A DNA stretch of 64,000 bases from JBBEAM01 sp942491105 (GTDB taxonomy: Bacteria > Pseudomonadota > Alphaproteobacteria > Kiloniellales > DSM-21159): NCBI GenBank assembly GCA_942491105.1, contig CALNZX010000001.1:867355-931354 (forward strand), given 5' to 3'. Under the pieces are notes generated by a model. It ran no database searches, was not told where the DNA came from, and saw only the letters and a program-made list of their open reading frames with translations. Position numbers and translations under genes: made by a program. Each line of letters opens with the position of its first letter. The first letter of the stretch is position 1. Positions 8,152 to 16,575 of the stretch are shown here, piece after piece.

Positions 8152-8689
8152 GTTTTTCGCTTTCGAGACGTTCGATCAAAACTTCGCGCAGCAGAGTCGC
8201 GCTGTTGCGTTCCAACTCCCGGGTCGAGAACAGCAGGGTGATGGGAGCCTGCCGCGCGGCCTCCAGCAGCGGGTGCAGAGCCTCTGCCTTTTCAGCCAGC
8301 TCGGCGCGGTAGCGCCGCCGGAACTCCGGCCACTTGCTGGCTTCGTGGTCGTACCATTTGCGCAGTTCGGCGCTCGGCGCGACATCCCTGTCCCAGGAAT
8401 CGAGCGCCGCAGCGGTCTTGGATACGCCGCGCGGCCATAGCCGCTCGACGAGGATCCTGCGGCCATCCTGTGGCGCGGGGCCGTCGTGAATCTTCTTGGT
8501 GCGAATACGCTCGCGCGGCTCGTAGGGCATGGCAAAAAGATACGCGGGATCGACTTCATGCATGAAGCAGGGCGGAGAGGCGTAGCCGCCGGTCTCGTTC
8601 GGATCCTCATCCTCCGGGTCGTCCCTTGGGTCCCTGGATTTTCCACCTGCCATAACGTTTCCTTGGACAGGAAAACAATGCATCCTCAT
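8141..8689 (-). CDS. DUF488 family protein with extra N-terminal segment
   Basis: The C-terminal two thirds form a DUF488 domain: KKIHDGPAPQDGRRILVERL, WPRGVSK, and LRKWYDHEASKWPEFRRRY are the usual family blocks. The N-terminal about 55 residues are extra: an acidic stretch (DPRDDPEDEDPNETGG) followed by YASPPCFMHEVDPAYLFA. An internal Met near residue 54 (MPYEPRERI, about 8530) would give a standard DUF488 protein of about 129 residues, so the start is uncertain, but the segment looks like coding sequence. Function of DUF488 is unknown. It overlaps the 5-FCL gene by 11 bases. Confidence 0.7.
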   Translation of the reverse strand: MRMHCFPVQGNVMAGGKSRDPRDDPEDEDPNETGGYASPPCFMHEVDPAYLFAMPYEPRERIRTKKIHDGPAPQDGRRILVERLWPRGVSKTAAALDSWDRDVAPSAELRKWYDHEASKWPEFRRRYRAELAEKAEALHPLLEAARQAPITLLFSTRELERNSATLLREVLIERLESEKHGG

Positions 8690-8806
8690 GCCAGCCTACG
8701 CCGCGCCCACCAGGCTGAACATTCTCCAAAAGGAGGATGGGCCGCCGAGGATCGGGCTCCTATCCTGAGCAAGACACTTCTTCGATAAAGAGCGACGGAA
8801 GACACA

Positions 8807-9619
8807 ATGACAGATAAGCCCGAGCACATCGCACGCCTGCTGCTGACCGAACGCCGCCAGGCTCTGCCCTATCATGCCCTGCAGGGAATCGACCGCCCCG
8901 AGGGCTTGGAAGAAGCCTATAAAGCCCAGGAGGCCCTATGCCGTCTGTTGCACAACGACGGCGCCGGCGACATCGCCGGATACAAGATCGCTCTGACTTC
9001 CGAGGCCATGCAGCGGATGGTCGGCGTCGACCAGCCCCTCTCCGGCGCGATCTTCGGCTCCCGGCTGATGACCGCGCCGATCGAGCTTCGACCGAGCGAC
9101 TTTCAGCACCTCGGCGTGGAATGCGAGCTGGCGGTACGTCTTGCCGCGCCGTTGCCGGCGGGGCGCGGGCTGCATGACCGCGACAGCGCCGGCGCGGCCG
9201 TCGGCGCGATCATGCCGGCCTTCGAACTGGTCGATGACCGCCATGCCGACTACGCGCAGATCGACGCCGAATCCCTGGTGGCCGACAATGCCTGGAACGC
9301 CGGCGCGGTCCTCGGACCGGAACTGGCGGACTGGCGGAAATTCGATTTCGTCGAGAGCCGCGGGCTGCTCGAAATCAACGGACAGGCCCACTCCGAAGGC
9401 AAGGCCGGCGACGCCTTGGGACACCCTCTCGATGCCCTGGCATGGCTGGCCAATGCACTCAACCGGCAAGGCAAGGCCCTGGAAGCCGGCATGATCGTGA
9501 TGACCGGGAGCGTTGTGCGCACGGTTTTTCCTGAGCCTGGCGACAGCTTGCGCTTCACCTTGGACGGCTGTGGCGAAGCCCGCGTGTCACTGTCCGCGGA
9601 GCCTTTTTCCGTAAATTGA
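8807..9619 (+). CDS. 2-keto-4-pentenoate hydratase (MhpD/FAH-fold family)
   Basis: A 270-residue hydratase/decarboxylase of the fumarylacetoacetate hydrolase fold. Conserved blocks are AGYKIALTSEAMQRMVGVDQP, LGVECELAVRL (metal-binding acids), AIMPAFELVDDR and the C-terminal VMTGSVVRTVFPEPGD. Enzymes of this type add water to 2-hydroxypenta-2,4-dienoates made by meta-cleavage of aromatic rings. It stands alone on the plus strand about 170 bases before the ABC transporter operon, so it could serve either that operon or the aromatic pathway to the left. Substrate not determinable. Confidence 0.82.
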   Translation: MTDKPEHIARLLLTERRQALPYHALQGIDRPEGLEEAYKAQEALCRLLHNDGAGDIAGYKIALTSEAMQRMVGVDQPLSGAIFGSRLMTAPIELRPSDFQHLGVECELAVRLAAPLPAGRGLHDRDSAGAAVGAIMPAFELVDDRHADYAQIDAESLVADNAWNAGAVLGPELADWRKFDFVESRGLLEINGQAHSEGKAGDALGHPLDALAWLANALNRQGKALEAGMIVMTGSVVRTVFPEPGDSLRFTLDGCGEARVSLSAEPFSVN

Positions 9620-9633
9620 TGATTTTGATGAGC

Positions 9634-9661
9634 GATCTACTTGTTATGATCTACTTGTTGT
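9634..9661. repeat. 14-bp tandem duplication
   Basis: GATCTACTTGTTAT at 9634-9647 is followed directly by GATCTACTTGTTGT at 9648-9661, one mismatch. It lies between the hydratase gene and the ABC operon; a regulatory role is possible but unproven. Confidence 0.6.
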
Positions 9662-9792
9662 GATTACATCGGTGAAGGGAATGGCTTCGCGTAGAGTTGC
9701 AGACAGCAACCAGCTAGCGAAAGCTTTGCAACTAATGCTGCAGGCTGGGGAACAATGTCCAAAAATACCTTTCTCCTGGGGTCCGCCTAAAC

Positions 9793-10857
9793 ATGGGCAG
9801 GCTCTCCTTGACCGATGTCTCCAAGAGATATGGAGATTTTGTTGCGCTCCATCCGAGCGACCTGGATATAGCAAATGGGGAATTTGTTAGCCTTTTAGGG
9901 CCTTCTGGTTGTGGCAAGACCACGCTGCTACGGATCATTGCAGGACTTGTCGAACCGACCTCCGGGAATGTGAAGGTCGACGATGTCGATATCACGACTC
10001 TGCCACCGCAACGGCGCGGCATCGGCATGGTGTTCCAGGACTACGCCCTGTTCCCCCACCTCACAATTGCCGAGAACATCGGCTTCGGGCTGAAGGAGCA
10101 CCGCTATTCGCGCGGCGATATCGACACGCGCGTGAACGAGCTGCTGAACCTGATCAAGCTGCCTGACATAGGCAAACGCTTGCCGGTGGAGATCAGCGGC
10201 GGGCAGCAGCAGAGAGTCGCCTTCGCCCGAGCGATTGCGCATACGCCGCAAATCCTGCTCATGGACGAGCCGCTCGGCGCGCTGGATTTGAAACTGCGCG
10301 AGGCCATGCAGCTGGAGCTGCGGGAACTGCAGCGCGCGCTCGGAATCACGACCGTCTACGTGACCCACGATCAATCGGAAGCGATGTATCTTTCCGATCG
10401 GATCGCGGTCATCAACAACGGGCAGATCGAGCAGATTGGAACGGGACGGGAGATTTACGACCGCCCCGCGTCACGCTTCGTCGCCGAATTTGTTGGGCAG
10501 ATCAACGTCATACCGGCCGACTTGGTCGGAGAAGAAGGCGATTACTGCATCGTGAAATGCGGGGAGTTCTCCCTGCGCGCGGTGAAGCCCCGCGCGGTTG
10601 CGCCGGGCAAGCACTGTGTCGCCGTACGGCCGCACACCATCAATATTGCGCCGAGAGACACCCGGGAGACGGAGCAGAACCGGCTCGATGGCAAGATCGT
10701 TTCCCAGGTTTTCAACGGCAACGTGCTGCACGTGCAGGTCGAAACGGCTTCCTCCATCATCAATGTCGAAGCCCGCCCATCGAGCGATGCGCTGCCGGAC
10801 GGCGCGCCGGTGACGCTGCACTGGAAGCCGACCGATACGCTGGTACTGGAATCATGA
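9793..10857 (+). CDS. ABC transporter ATP-binding protein, spermidine/putrescine (PotA)-type
   Basis: A 354-residue ATPase with Walker A GPSGCGKTT near residues 37-45, Q-loop in MVFQDYALFPHL, signature ISGGQQQR, Walker B ILLMDEPLGALD and H-loop YVTHDQSEAM. The last 110 residues form a TOBE-type regulatory domain. This is the PotA/FbpC/CysA-like class that drives importers of polyamines, iron or small organic anions. It is the first gene of an ATPase-permease-permease-binding protein operon. No good ribosome binding site precedes the ATG; the next candidates would cut into the domain, so the start is kept. Confidence 0.93.
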   Translation: MGRLSLTDVSKRYGDFVALHPSDLDIANGEFVSLLGPSGCGKTTLLRIIAGLVEPTSGNVKVDDVDITTLPPQRRGIGMVFQDYALFPHLTIAENIGFGLKEHRYSRGDIDTRVNELLNLIKLPDIGKRLPVEISGGQQQRVAFARAIAHTPQILLMDEPLGALDLKLREAMQLELRELQRALGITTVYVTHDQSEAMYLSDRIAVINNGQIEQIGTGREIYDRPASRFVAEFVGQINVIPADLVGEEGDYCIVKCGEFSLRAVKPRAVAPGKHCVAVRPHTINIAPRDTRETEQNRLDGKIVSQVFNGNVLHVQVETASSIINVEARPSSDALPDGAPVTLHWKPTDTLVLES

Positions 10858-10883
10858 ATACGGCCACGGGAGACTGCTAAGCC

Positions 10884-11732
10884 ATGCGCTGGGGCCTTCT
10901 AGTCATACCGCCGCTGCTGCTGACGCTGACCCTGCTCTCGGGATCTCTTTTCATCTTCTTGAGCTCGAGCTTCCATGAAGATCTCGGTCTAGGACTGCTA
11001 AAAGAAGAGTATAGCCTATACAATTTTAGACAGATTTTGCTCTATCCAGGTTATCTGGAAAGCTTTTTTCTTACTCTGAAACTGTCATTCTATGTCTGTT
11101 CTTTCACGCTCATTATAACCTGGCCGCTTGCGTATATTTTGAGCCGCCTCACCCCGAAACTATCGATGCTTTTCGTGGGGCTTATCCTGGCCTCGACGTT
11201 TATTTCCCTGCCGATTAAAGCCTTGGGGCTGATGATTCTCTTTGGCACCGATAGCTTTGCCATGGATGTTTTGCGCGGCTTAGGACTGGTCGATCAGGAT
11301 TTCAGGTTTGTAGGTTCACTATTCGGCGTTGGCGTCGGCTACACACATCTGGCCATCGGCTTGATGGTGATGATGATGTTCAGCGTCATGCAGGCAATAC
11401 CGAAATCCCTCGAGGAGGCCGCGCGCATTCATGGAGCCTCCTGGGGGCGGACGATCTGGCGGGTTGTCGTACCCCTGAGTCTGCCTGGCACCATTAGCGC
11501 GTCCTTGATGCTGTTCAACCTGCTTACGGGCGCCTTCGTTTCGGCGACCCTGCTGGGTGGCGGCAAGATCCTGACGCTGCCCGTGCTGATCCAGCAGTCG
11601 ATCATCCTCTTCAACGAATACGGGATTGCCGCGGCGCTAGCGGCGGTCCTGCTGATCACGGTGTTCGCGCTGAATCTCGTGTCCGTTTTCGCGGCTTCGC
11701 GGCTAACCCCGACGACAAAGGTGATCGCATGA
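10884..11732 (+). CDS. ABC transporter permease (PotB-like)
   Basis: A 282-residue inner-membrane permease with six predicted hydrophobic segments, beginning with LLVIPPLLLTLTLLSGSLFIFL. The cytoplasmic EAA loop reads SLEEAARIHGASWGRTIWRVVVPLSLPG, the contact site for the ATPase. It overlaps the second permease by 4 bases. The region 10980-11330 is richer in A+T than its neighbours. Confidence 0.9.
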   Translation: MRWGLLVIPPLLLTLTLLSGSLFIFLSSSFHEDLGLGLLKEEYSLYNFRQILLYPGYLESFFLTLKLSFYVCSFTLIITWPLAYILSRLTPKLSMLFVGLILASTFISLPIKALGLMILFGTDSFAMDVLRGLGLVDQDFRFVGSLFGVGVGYTHLAIGLMVMMMFSVMQAIPKSLEEAARIHGASWGRTIWRVVVPLSLPGTISASLMLFNLLTGAFVSATLLGGGKILTLPVLIQQSIILFNEYGIAAALAAVLLITVFALNLVSVFAASRLTPTTKVIA

Positions 11733-12634
11733 CAACCGAATCGCCGCAAAAGCCTCGCGCCTATTCCGGGGGCGGTCTGCTCTCAAGAGCCGCCTTTTGG
11801 CGGCGTCTGCGCGGAACGGCGGGCTGGTGCTGGCTCGCGATCGTGCTGCTGTTCATCTACGCGCCCATTCTCGTTATCGCCAGCGCCTCGGTCGACCCGG
11901 GCGAGTACATCATGAACAGGGCGTTCCTGCAGTTTCCGCCCAAGGGCTTTACCCTGCACTGGTACTTCAACATCTCGCCCAGCATGTGGCTCAGCATCAC
12001 CAACAGCTTGATCCTGGCCGCTTGCGTTTCCGCAGCATCCGTCATCTTGGGAGTGCCCGCCGCTTTGGGCATCATGCGCGGCAGCTTCGCCGGCCGTAAT
12101 CTGGTGTCCACGCTGTTCAGGTTCCCCCTGCAAATTCCGTTCATCGTCGTCGGCGTCGCCTTTCTGCAAGGCTCCTACGTTCTCGCCGCCGCGACAGGGG
12201 TAAACCTGACGAGTTCGCTCAGCGGCCTGTTTCTCGCGCATCTGCTGGTGGGCATCCCCTACGTCATTGGCGCGACCGGGTCGACGCTGGCGCAGCTTTC
12301 GCCGCGCTACGACGAAGCCGCTCTCACGCTGGGCGCGACACGCTGGCGGTCATTCCGCCGCGTGACCTTCCCGCTAATCCTGCCTGGGATCTTCGGCGGC
12401 GCGCTGTTTGCATTCCTCGTATCCTTCACGGACGTAACGATCGCCCTGTTCCTGACACCGCAGGGCTACGAGACTTTCCCGGTCCGGGTCTTCAACTCGA
12501 TCCAGAACGACCTGGAATCCAGTCTCCCCGCCGCGGCGACAATCGTATTTTTCATTTCGGCGATAGCTATTCTCGTTCTGCAGCGCATTGCTGGAATGGA
12601 AGCTGTTCTCCGAAGTAGTGGGAGTAAAAAGTAG
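11729..12634 (+). CDS. ABC transporter permease (PotC-like)
   Basis: A 301-residue permease pairing with the preceding one. A cytoplasmic N-terminal tail of about 35 residues is followed by six hydrophobic segments starting WCWLAIVLLFIYAPILVIA. The EAA loop is RYDEAALTLGATRWRSFRRV followed by TFPLILPGI. Translational coupling with the upstream permease (ATGA overlap) and closeness to the binding protein gene support one transport complex. Confidence 0.9.
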   Translation: MTTESPQKPRAYSGGGLLSRAAFWRRLRGTAGWCWLAIVLLFIYAPILVIASASVDPGEYIMNRAFLQFPPKGFTLHWYFNISPSMWLSITNSLILAACVSAASVILGVPAALGIMRGSFAGRNLVSTLFRFPLQIPFIVVGVAFLQGSYVLAAATGVNLTSSLSGLFLAHLLVGIPYVIGATGSTLAQLSPRYDEAALTLGATRWRSFRRVTFPLILPGIFGGALFAFLVSFTDVTIALFLTPQGYETFPVRVFNSIQNDLESSLPAAATIVFFISAIAILVLQRIAGMEAVLRSSGSKK

Positions 12635-12664
12635 TCTTAACTAACTAAAAAACAGGAGGCGAAG

Positions 12665-13747
12665 ATGAAGATAAAAATTGCATCGCTAGCCGCTGCCATG
12701 ATGCTGAGCGCTTCGTTGGCTAGTCCAGCGACCGCTCAAATCATGCAGCCAGACGAACCTTTCAACGTTACCCTGAGAGTAGCGACCTTCCCGGGAACCT
12801 GGCCGGAAGCCATCCGTGGCGAGGTCGGCGAAGAGCTGGAAAAAGCCGGTATTACGCTTGAGTTCATCGGCGGCAACAGCAGTGAATTCCTGGCCCGGCT
12901 TGTCGCGGCCCGGGGCCAAGAGGCTCCCTTCGATGTCGTCGAAGTCGGCGACGACACCTACCCTGAGTACCGCGCCGGCGATTTCCTCGCCAAGATCGAT
13001 CATTCCAAGATTCCCAACCTGGCACAGCTCGCGCCGTCACTCTACGGCGAGTACATCGTCTCGAATTGGCTGTCCGAACCGAGCATCGTCTACAACGCGG
13101 ACAAGTTCGCCGAAGCCAATATTCCAGTTCCCGAGCGCTTCTCGGACCTCGCGAATCCCGCTCTCGCAGGCCGCGTGCTTCTGCCGGACATCACCTCCTA
13201 CAACGCCTACTTCGTGGTAACCGCGCTGGCAAACGAGAATGGCGGCAGCGAGGAGAACGCTCAGCCTGGTTTCGATAAGCTCTCGGAAATCGAGGCCCAC
13301 TCCGCGGTCAGCAAGTCCGGTTCGGTCGCGCAGTTGTTCCAAACGGGCGATGTCTGGGCGGCGATTTGGGGTGCCCACATCGGTCAGCGCATCGCGCAGG
13401 CCGGCATCAATGTGTCGGTCGTTCACCCCCCCATCAAGGACGGCAATGTCGCGATCGCCAGGGGCTTTCTTGGCATCGTGAAGGGCTCGCCGCACAAGGA
13501 AGCGGCTGAGTTCTACATCAATGCGGTTCTGTCGAAGAACGTGCAGGTGAAGTTCAGCACCCAATACGGAATGGTACCGGTCAATGCCGAGGCGCGTGTC
13601 AGCGCACGGGAAAACGCCGGCCGCGATTCCGACGGTAATCCCTACCTCATGCTTGAAGACGACGATGTCGCGCAGGCCTGGTGGCCGGATTACGATAAAA
13701 TCGATAAGCGTGCCTGGGCTCGCCAGTTCCAGAGTGCGATACAGTAG
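12665..13747 (+). CDS. extracellular solute-binding protein, spermidine/putrescine-type
   Basis: A 360-residue periplasmic binding protein with a clear signal peptide (MKIKIASLAAAMMLSASLA, cleavage near ATAQ). The mature chain shows LRVATFPGTWPEAIRGEVGE, VVEVGDDTYPEYRAGD and a late HKEAAEFYINAVLS block typical of the PotD/FbpA-like family (SBP_bac_8 group). A strong AGGAGG ribosome binding site sits at 12654-12659. It is the ligand-recognition part of the transporter; the ligand is unknown, and the neighbouring desulfinase-like gene suggests an organosulfur compound rather than a polyamine. Confidence 0.9.
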   Translation: MKIKIASLAAAMMLSASLASPATAQIMQPDEPFNVTLRVATFPGTWPEAIRGEVGEELEKAGITLEFIGGNSSEFLARLVAARGQEAPFDVVEVGDDTYPEYRAGDFLAKIDHSKIPNLAQLAPSLYGEYIVSNWLSEPSIVYNADKFAEANIPVPERFSDLANPALAGRVLLPDITSYNAYFVVTALANENGGSEENAQPGFDKLSEIEAHSAVSKSGSVAQLFQTGDVWAAIWGAHIGQRIAQAGINVSVVHPPIKDGNVAIARGFLGIVKGSPHKEAAEFYINAVLSKNVQVKFSTQYGMVPVNAEARVSARENAGRDSDGNPYLMLEDDDVAQAWWPDYDKIDKRAWARQFQSAIQ

Positions 13748-13757
13748 TTATTGAGTC

Positions 13758-13800
13758 CCGGACGGCTGGCATGGGAATGTCAGCCGTCCGGCCTTGTCTT
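13758..13800 (+). terminator. hairpin after the transporter operon
   Basis: CCGGACGGCTG at 13758-13768 pairs perfectly with CAGCCGTCCGG at 13781-13791, loop 12 bases, followed by the T-rich CCTTGTCTTT. It lies between the binding protein and the DszB-like gene, so it may limit rather than abolish read-through into that gene. Confidence 0.65.
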
Positions 13801-13817
13801 TCGCAGGTAGTCTTCCA

Positions 13818-14870
13818 ATGATCGATACGCTTTGGTTCACCAGATGCCCGGCCCCAACGCCCGCGTCCATTGCCATCAGAAATGCTTGGCTGCGCGACGA
13901 ATTCGCCCCGGATGGCATCGAGGTGCTTTCGCTTGCGGCCTCGAAGGACAAGTCCGTCCATCTCTCTCACTATCGCCATACACAACCCAACTCCTTCCGC
14001 TTCGGCGGATATGTCCCCCCGCTCATCAGCTGCGCGCGGGGGCGAGACGTGAAGATCATCGGCTTGGGCTGGCCGGACCGAACGGCGGAAATCGTCGTCC
14101 GGGAGGATTCGAACATCCGCACGGGCGCCGATCTTAAGGGTAAGCGCCTCGGCGTCCCCATCCGTCTGAACGATACGGTCGACTGGTGGCAGGCGACCGT
14201 CATGGCCGGCTACGAAGACGGCTTGCAAAATCTTGGCCTGACATCCAGCGACGTCGAGTTCGTGAAAATCGAGATCGCGCGGGAATACGTCGCGGACATC
14301 GCGCAGGGCGAGGACCACGATCTTTCTCTCTGGGGCGCCCGCAGCCAATTCGCGGTTCAGCGCGAGGAGGCCGCCGCCATGATTCGCGGCGAAGTCGACG
14401 CGCTCTATACGGACGCGGCCATGGGCGCAATTCTCAAGGCGGCTTACGGTTTCAGGCCCGTGCTCAGCGTCGGCAGAGACGAGGATGAGGAGGATGGGGT
14501 CGGAGGCCACCCCACCGTGCTCACGGTTAGCGGTACGCTGCTCGACGAACGTCCCGATCTGGTGGAACGCTGGGTCGCGAGATTGCTGGACGTCGAGAGT
14601 TGGTGCCTCACCAATGAGGAAGAAGCCGTCCGGATTCTCGCGCGCGATACCGGTGTTCCGGAAGATTTCCTGGCACCGGCCTATTCGGCGCGGGTGCATC
14701 GCCAGATGGATGTCTCGCTTTCGCCTCGGCGCATCGCGCTGTTAAAGGACAAGCAGGATCATCTGCTGCGTCACGGGTTTATCGAGCAGGACATCGATTT
14801 GGATGCGTGTATCGATGCCCGGCCCTTGAACGCGGCGCTGGAATCGCGCCGCCTGGCCGCTTCGGCGTAA
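13818..14870 (+). CDS. DszB-like desulfinase / NMT1-type protein
   Basis: A 350-residue protein with no signal peptide but with the fold of SsuA/NMT1-type binding proteins (DLKGKRLGVPIRLNDTV; EVDALYTDAAMGAILKA). From memory it resembles DszB, the 2'-hydroxybiphenyl-2-sulfinate desulfinase of Rhodococcus, whose catalytic residues are Cys27, His60 and Arg70. The matching elements are RCPAPTP with Cys10, SVHLSHY with His48, and SFRFGGYVPPLI with Arg61 in the same order; the RFGG-x-x-PPL block is especially alike. I therefore infer a cytoplasmic C-S bond hydrolase rather than a transport protein. ATG 13818 is preferred over the TTG at 13794 because the family starts here. The alternative is a cytoplasmic or unusual binding protein of the transporter operon. 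Confidence 0.65.
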   Translation: MIDTLWFTRCPAPTPASIAIRNAWLRDEFAPDGIEVLSLAASKDKSVHLSHYRHTQPNSFRFGGYVPPLISCARGRDVKIIGLGWPDRTAEIVVREDSNIRTGADLKGKRLGVPIRLNDTVDWWQATVMAGYEDGLQNLGLTSSDVEFVKIEIAREYVADIAQGEDHDLSLWGARSQFAVQREEAAAMIRGEVDALYTDAAMGAILKAAYGFRPVLSVGRDEDEEDGVGGHPTVLTVSGTLLDERPDLVERWVARLLDVESWCLTNEEEAVRILARDTGVPEDFLAPAYSARVHRQMDVSLSPRRIALLKDKQDHLLRHGFIEQDIDLDACIDARPLNAALESRRLAASA

Positions 14871-14882
14871 AGCCCTCTCGGT

Positions 14883-16025
14883 CTAGTCGGCCGGGGAGAG
14901 GCGCAACAGGAGGCCGTTGCTGGAATCCGTTAGCAGATACAGCAGCCCATCCGGCCCCATCTCGACGTCGCGCATACGGCCGTAGGCCTCCTCCAGCAGA
15001 CGCTCTTCCCCCAGCACCTCGTCGCCGTCGAGCTCCAGCCGCGCGATCAGTTCGAATTTCAGGGACCCGTTGAAGAGATCGCCCTGCCAGTGCGGGAAGT
15101 CGTGCCCCGTGTAAAACGCCATGCCCGAAGGCGCGATCGAGGGTGTCCAGTGCCAGATCGGCGCAACGAAGCCGGGAGCCTCCGCCGGGCCGATGCGGCC
15201 ACCGCCGTATTCCTCGCCATGCGTAACCCTGGGCCAGCCGAAGTTCGCCCCTGGCTTGGCGATATTGATCTCGTCACCACCCTGGGGGCCATGCTCCTGA
15301 ACCCAGATATCGCCGGTCGAGGGGTTGAGCGCGATCCCCTGGGGATTGCGGTGACCATAGGAATACACAGCCGGGTGGCCATCGGCGCCGTCGGCGAAAG
15401 GATTGTCCGGCGGGATCGTGCCATCGGCGTGCAAGCGCAGCACGGAACCCGCCGGGTCGTGGGGATCCTGCGCGCGCGCGCCCTGCCCCCGCTCGCCGAC
15501 GGTCACAAAGAGGAAACCCTGCCGATCGAATACCAGGCGCGAGCCGAAATGCTGACCCGAGGACGTCTTTCGCGGCAAGTCGAAGAGCAGCTCAATATCT
15601 CGCAGGGCTCCGGCCTCGAGGCGGCCGCGCGCGACCGCCGTACCGGCGCCGCCCTCGCCGGGTCTGGCGAAGCTGATGTAGACCCAGGGCTCATCGGGAA
15701 ACTCCGGGTCCAGCGCGACATCCAGCAGCCCACCTTGTCCGCGCGCCGCGACTTCGGGCAGGCCGGAAATCGGCGTTTGTTCGAGGGCGCCATTGCGGTA
15801 AAGCCGCAGCCTGCCGGGCCGCTCGGTAATCAGCAGACTGCCATCGGGCAGAAATGCCATGCCCCAGGGGTGCTCCAGCCCCTCCGCGAGTACCGTCACG
15901 CGGAAGCTGGCCTGTGTGCTTGTGTATTCCTCGCCACGTGTTTCCAAGGCCCACAGCGCCGCCAGGGTAAGCACGGCGCAGGCGAGGATGCTATTGCGCA
16001 GGTGGTATGGCAGGGCGGCGGTCAT
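14883..16025 (-). CDS. PQQ-dependent sugar dehydrogenase (soluble aldose dehydrogenase type)
   Basis: A 380-residue exported six-bladed beta-propeller of the glucose/sorbosone dehydrogenase family. An N-terminal hydrophobic segment (ILACAVLTLAALWALETRGEE) serves as signal. Family blocks are LEHPWGMAFLPDGSLLITERPGRL, FGSRLVFDRQGFLFVTVGERG, YSYGHRNPQGIALNP and QEHGPQGGDEIN, the last two contributing to PQQ and calcium binding. The ATG at 16025 with GAGGAA upstream is chosen; a longer frame to 16223 overlaps hspQ and reads as non-coding. It oxidises aldoses in the periplasm. Confidence 0.9.
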   Translation of the reverse strand: MTAALPYHLRNSILACAVLTLAALWALETRGEEYTSTQASFRVTVLAEGLEHPWGMAFLPDGSLLITERPGRLRLYRNGALEQTPISGLPEVAARGQGGLLDVALDPEFPDEPWVYISFARPGEGGAGTAVARGRLEAGALRDIELLFDLPRKTSSGQHFGSRLVFDRQGFLFVTVGERGQGARAQDPHDPAGSVLRLHADGTIPPDNPFADGADGHPAVYSYGHRNPQGIALNPSTGDIWVQEHGPQGGDEINIAKPGANFGWPRVTHGEEYGGGRIGPAEAPGFVAPIWHWTPSIAPSGMAFYTGHDFPHWQGDLFNGSLKFELIARLELDGDEVLGEERLLEEAYGRMRDVEMGPDGLLYLLTDSSNGLLLRLSPAD

Positions 16026-16065
16026 GATCGGTTTCTTCCTCGATTCGAGGCGCTGACCGGCTTCA

Positions 16066-16395
16066 TCAGTTGGGGCGGAGATCCCGCAGCACGTAGTGCC
16101 CGTTCTCGATGCCGGCGAAAACTTCCGGCACGTCGGGATGCGCGATCGGCCCCCCTTCCTCGTCCGGCACCAGATTCTGTTCGGAAACATAGGCGGTGTA
16201 GGTCGATTGCTCGTTCTCGGCAAGCAGGTGATAGAAAGGCTGATCCTTCCTAGGCCGGACTTCCGCGGGGATCGACTCCCACCATTCCTCGGTGTTGTTG
16301 AACTCTGGATCGACGTCGTAGATCACGCCGCGGAAGGGATAGACCCTATGCCGCACGATTTGCCCGATCTGGAATTTGGCGGTTCGCATTGTCAT
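16066..16395 (-). CDS. hspQ: heat shock protein HspQ
   Basis: A 109-residue HspQ (YccV-like, hemimethylated-DNA-binding fold) protein: KFQIGQIVRHRVYPFRGVIYDVDPEF, then DQPFYHLLAENEQSTYTAYV and SEQNLVPDEEGGPIAHP are diagnostic. In enterobacteria HspQ is a specificity-enhancing factor for Lon protease. It stands before the sugar dehydrogenase on the same strand, with 40 bases between. Confidence 0.92.
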   Translation of the reverse strand: MTMRTAKFQIGQIVRHRVYPFRGVIYDVDPEFNNTEEWWESIPAEVRPRKDQPFYHLLAENEQSTYTAYVSEQNLVPDEEGGPIAHPDVPEVFAGIENGHYVLRDLRPN

Positions 16396-16527
16396 GCGGG
16401 TTAATCTGGCGAAAGCGGCGCGCGCTTACAAGTGACCGCCGCTGCGCGCCTCCAGAATTTCCGCAAAAAAATACGCCCGCAGGTGAACGCTAGCCTTTCA
16501 TTCTGCGTATGACGTATCTACATATGC

Positions 16528-16550
16528 TCGAACATACTATATCTGTTCGA
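16528..16550. promoter_or_regulatory. palindromic operator candidate for the PadR regulator
   Basis: TCGAACA (16528-16534), a 9-base spacer and TGTTCGA (16544-16550) form a perfect 7+7 bp inverted repeat 26 bases upstream of the padR start, in an A+T-rich promoter-like stretch (TACTATAT, ATATATTAGAT). PadR-type regulators bind such dyads and often control their own operon. Confidence 0.6.
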
Positions 16551-16575
16551 TATATTAGATTTCTAAGGTGTGGCG

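Noticed and set aside
16026..16223. N-terminal extension of the PQQ sugar dehydrogenase
   Set aside because: It overlaps hspQ in another frame and precedes a good ATG with GAGGAA and signal peptide.
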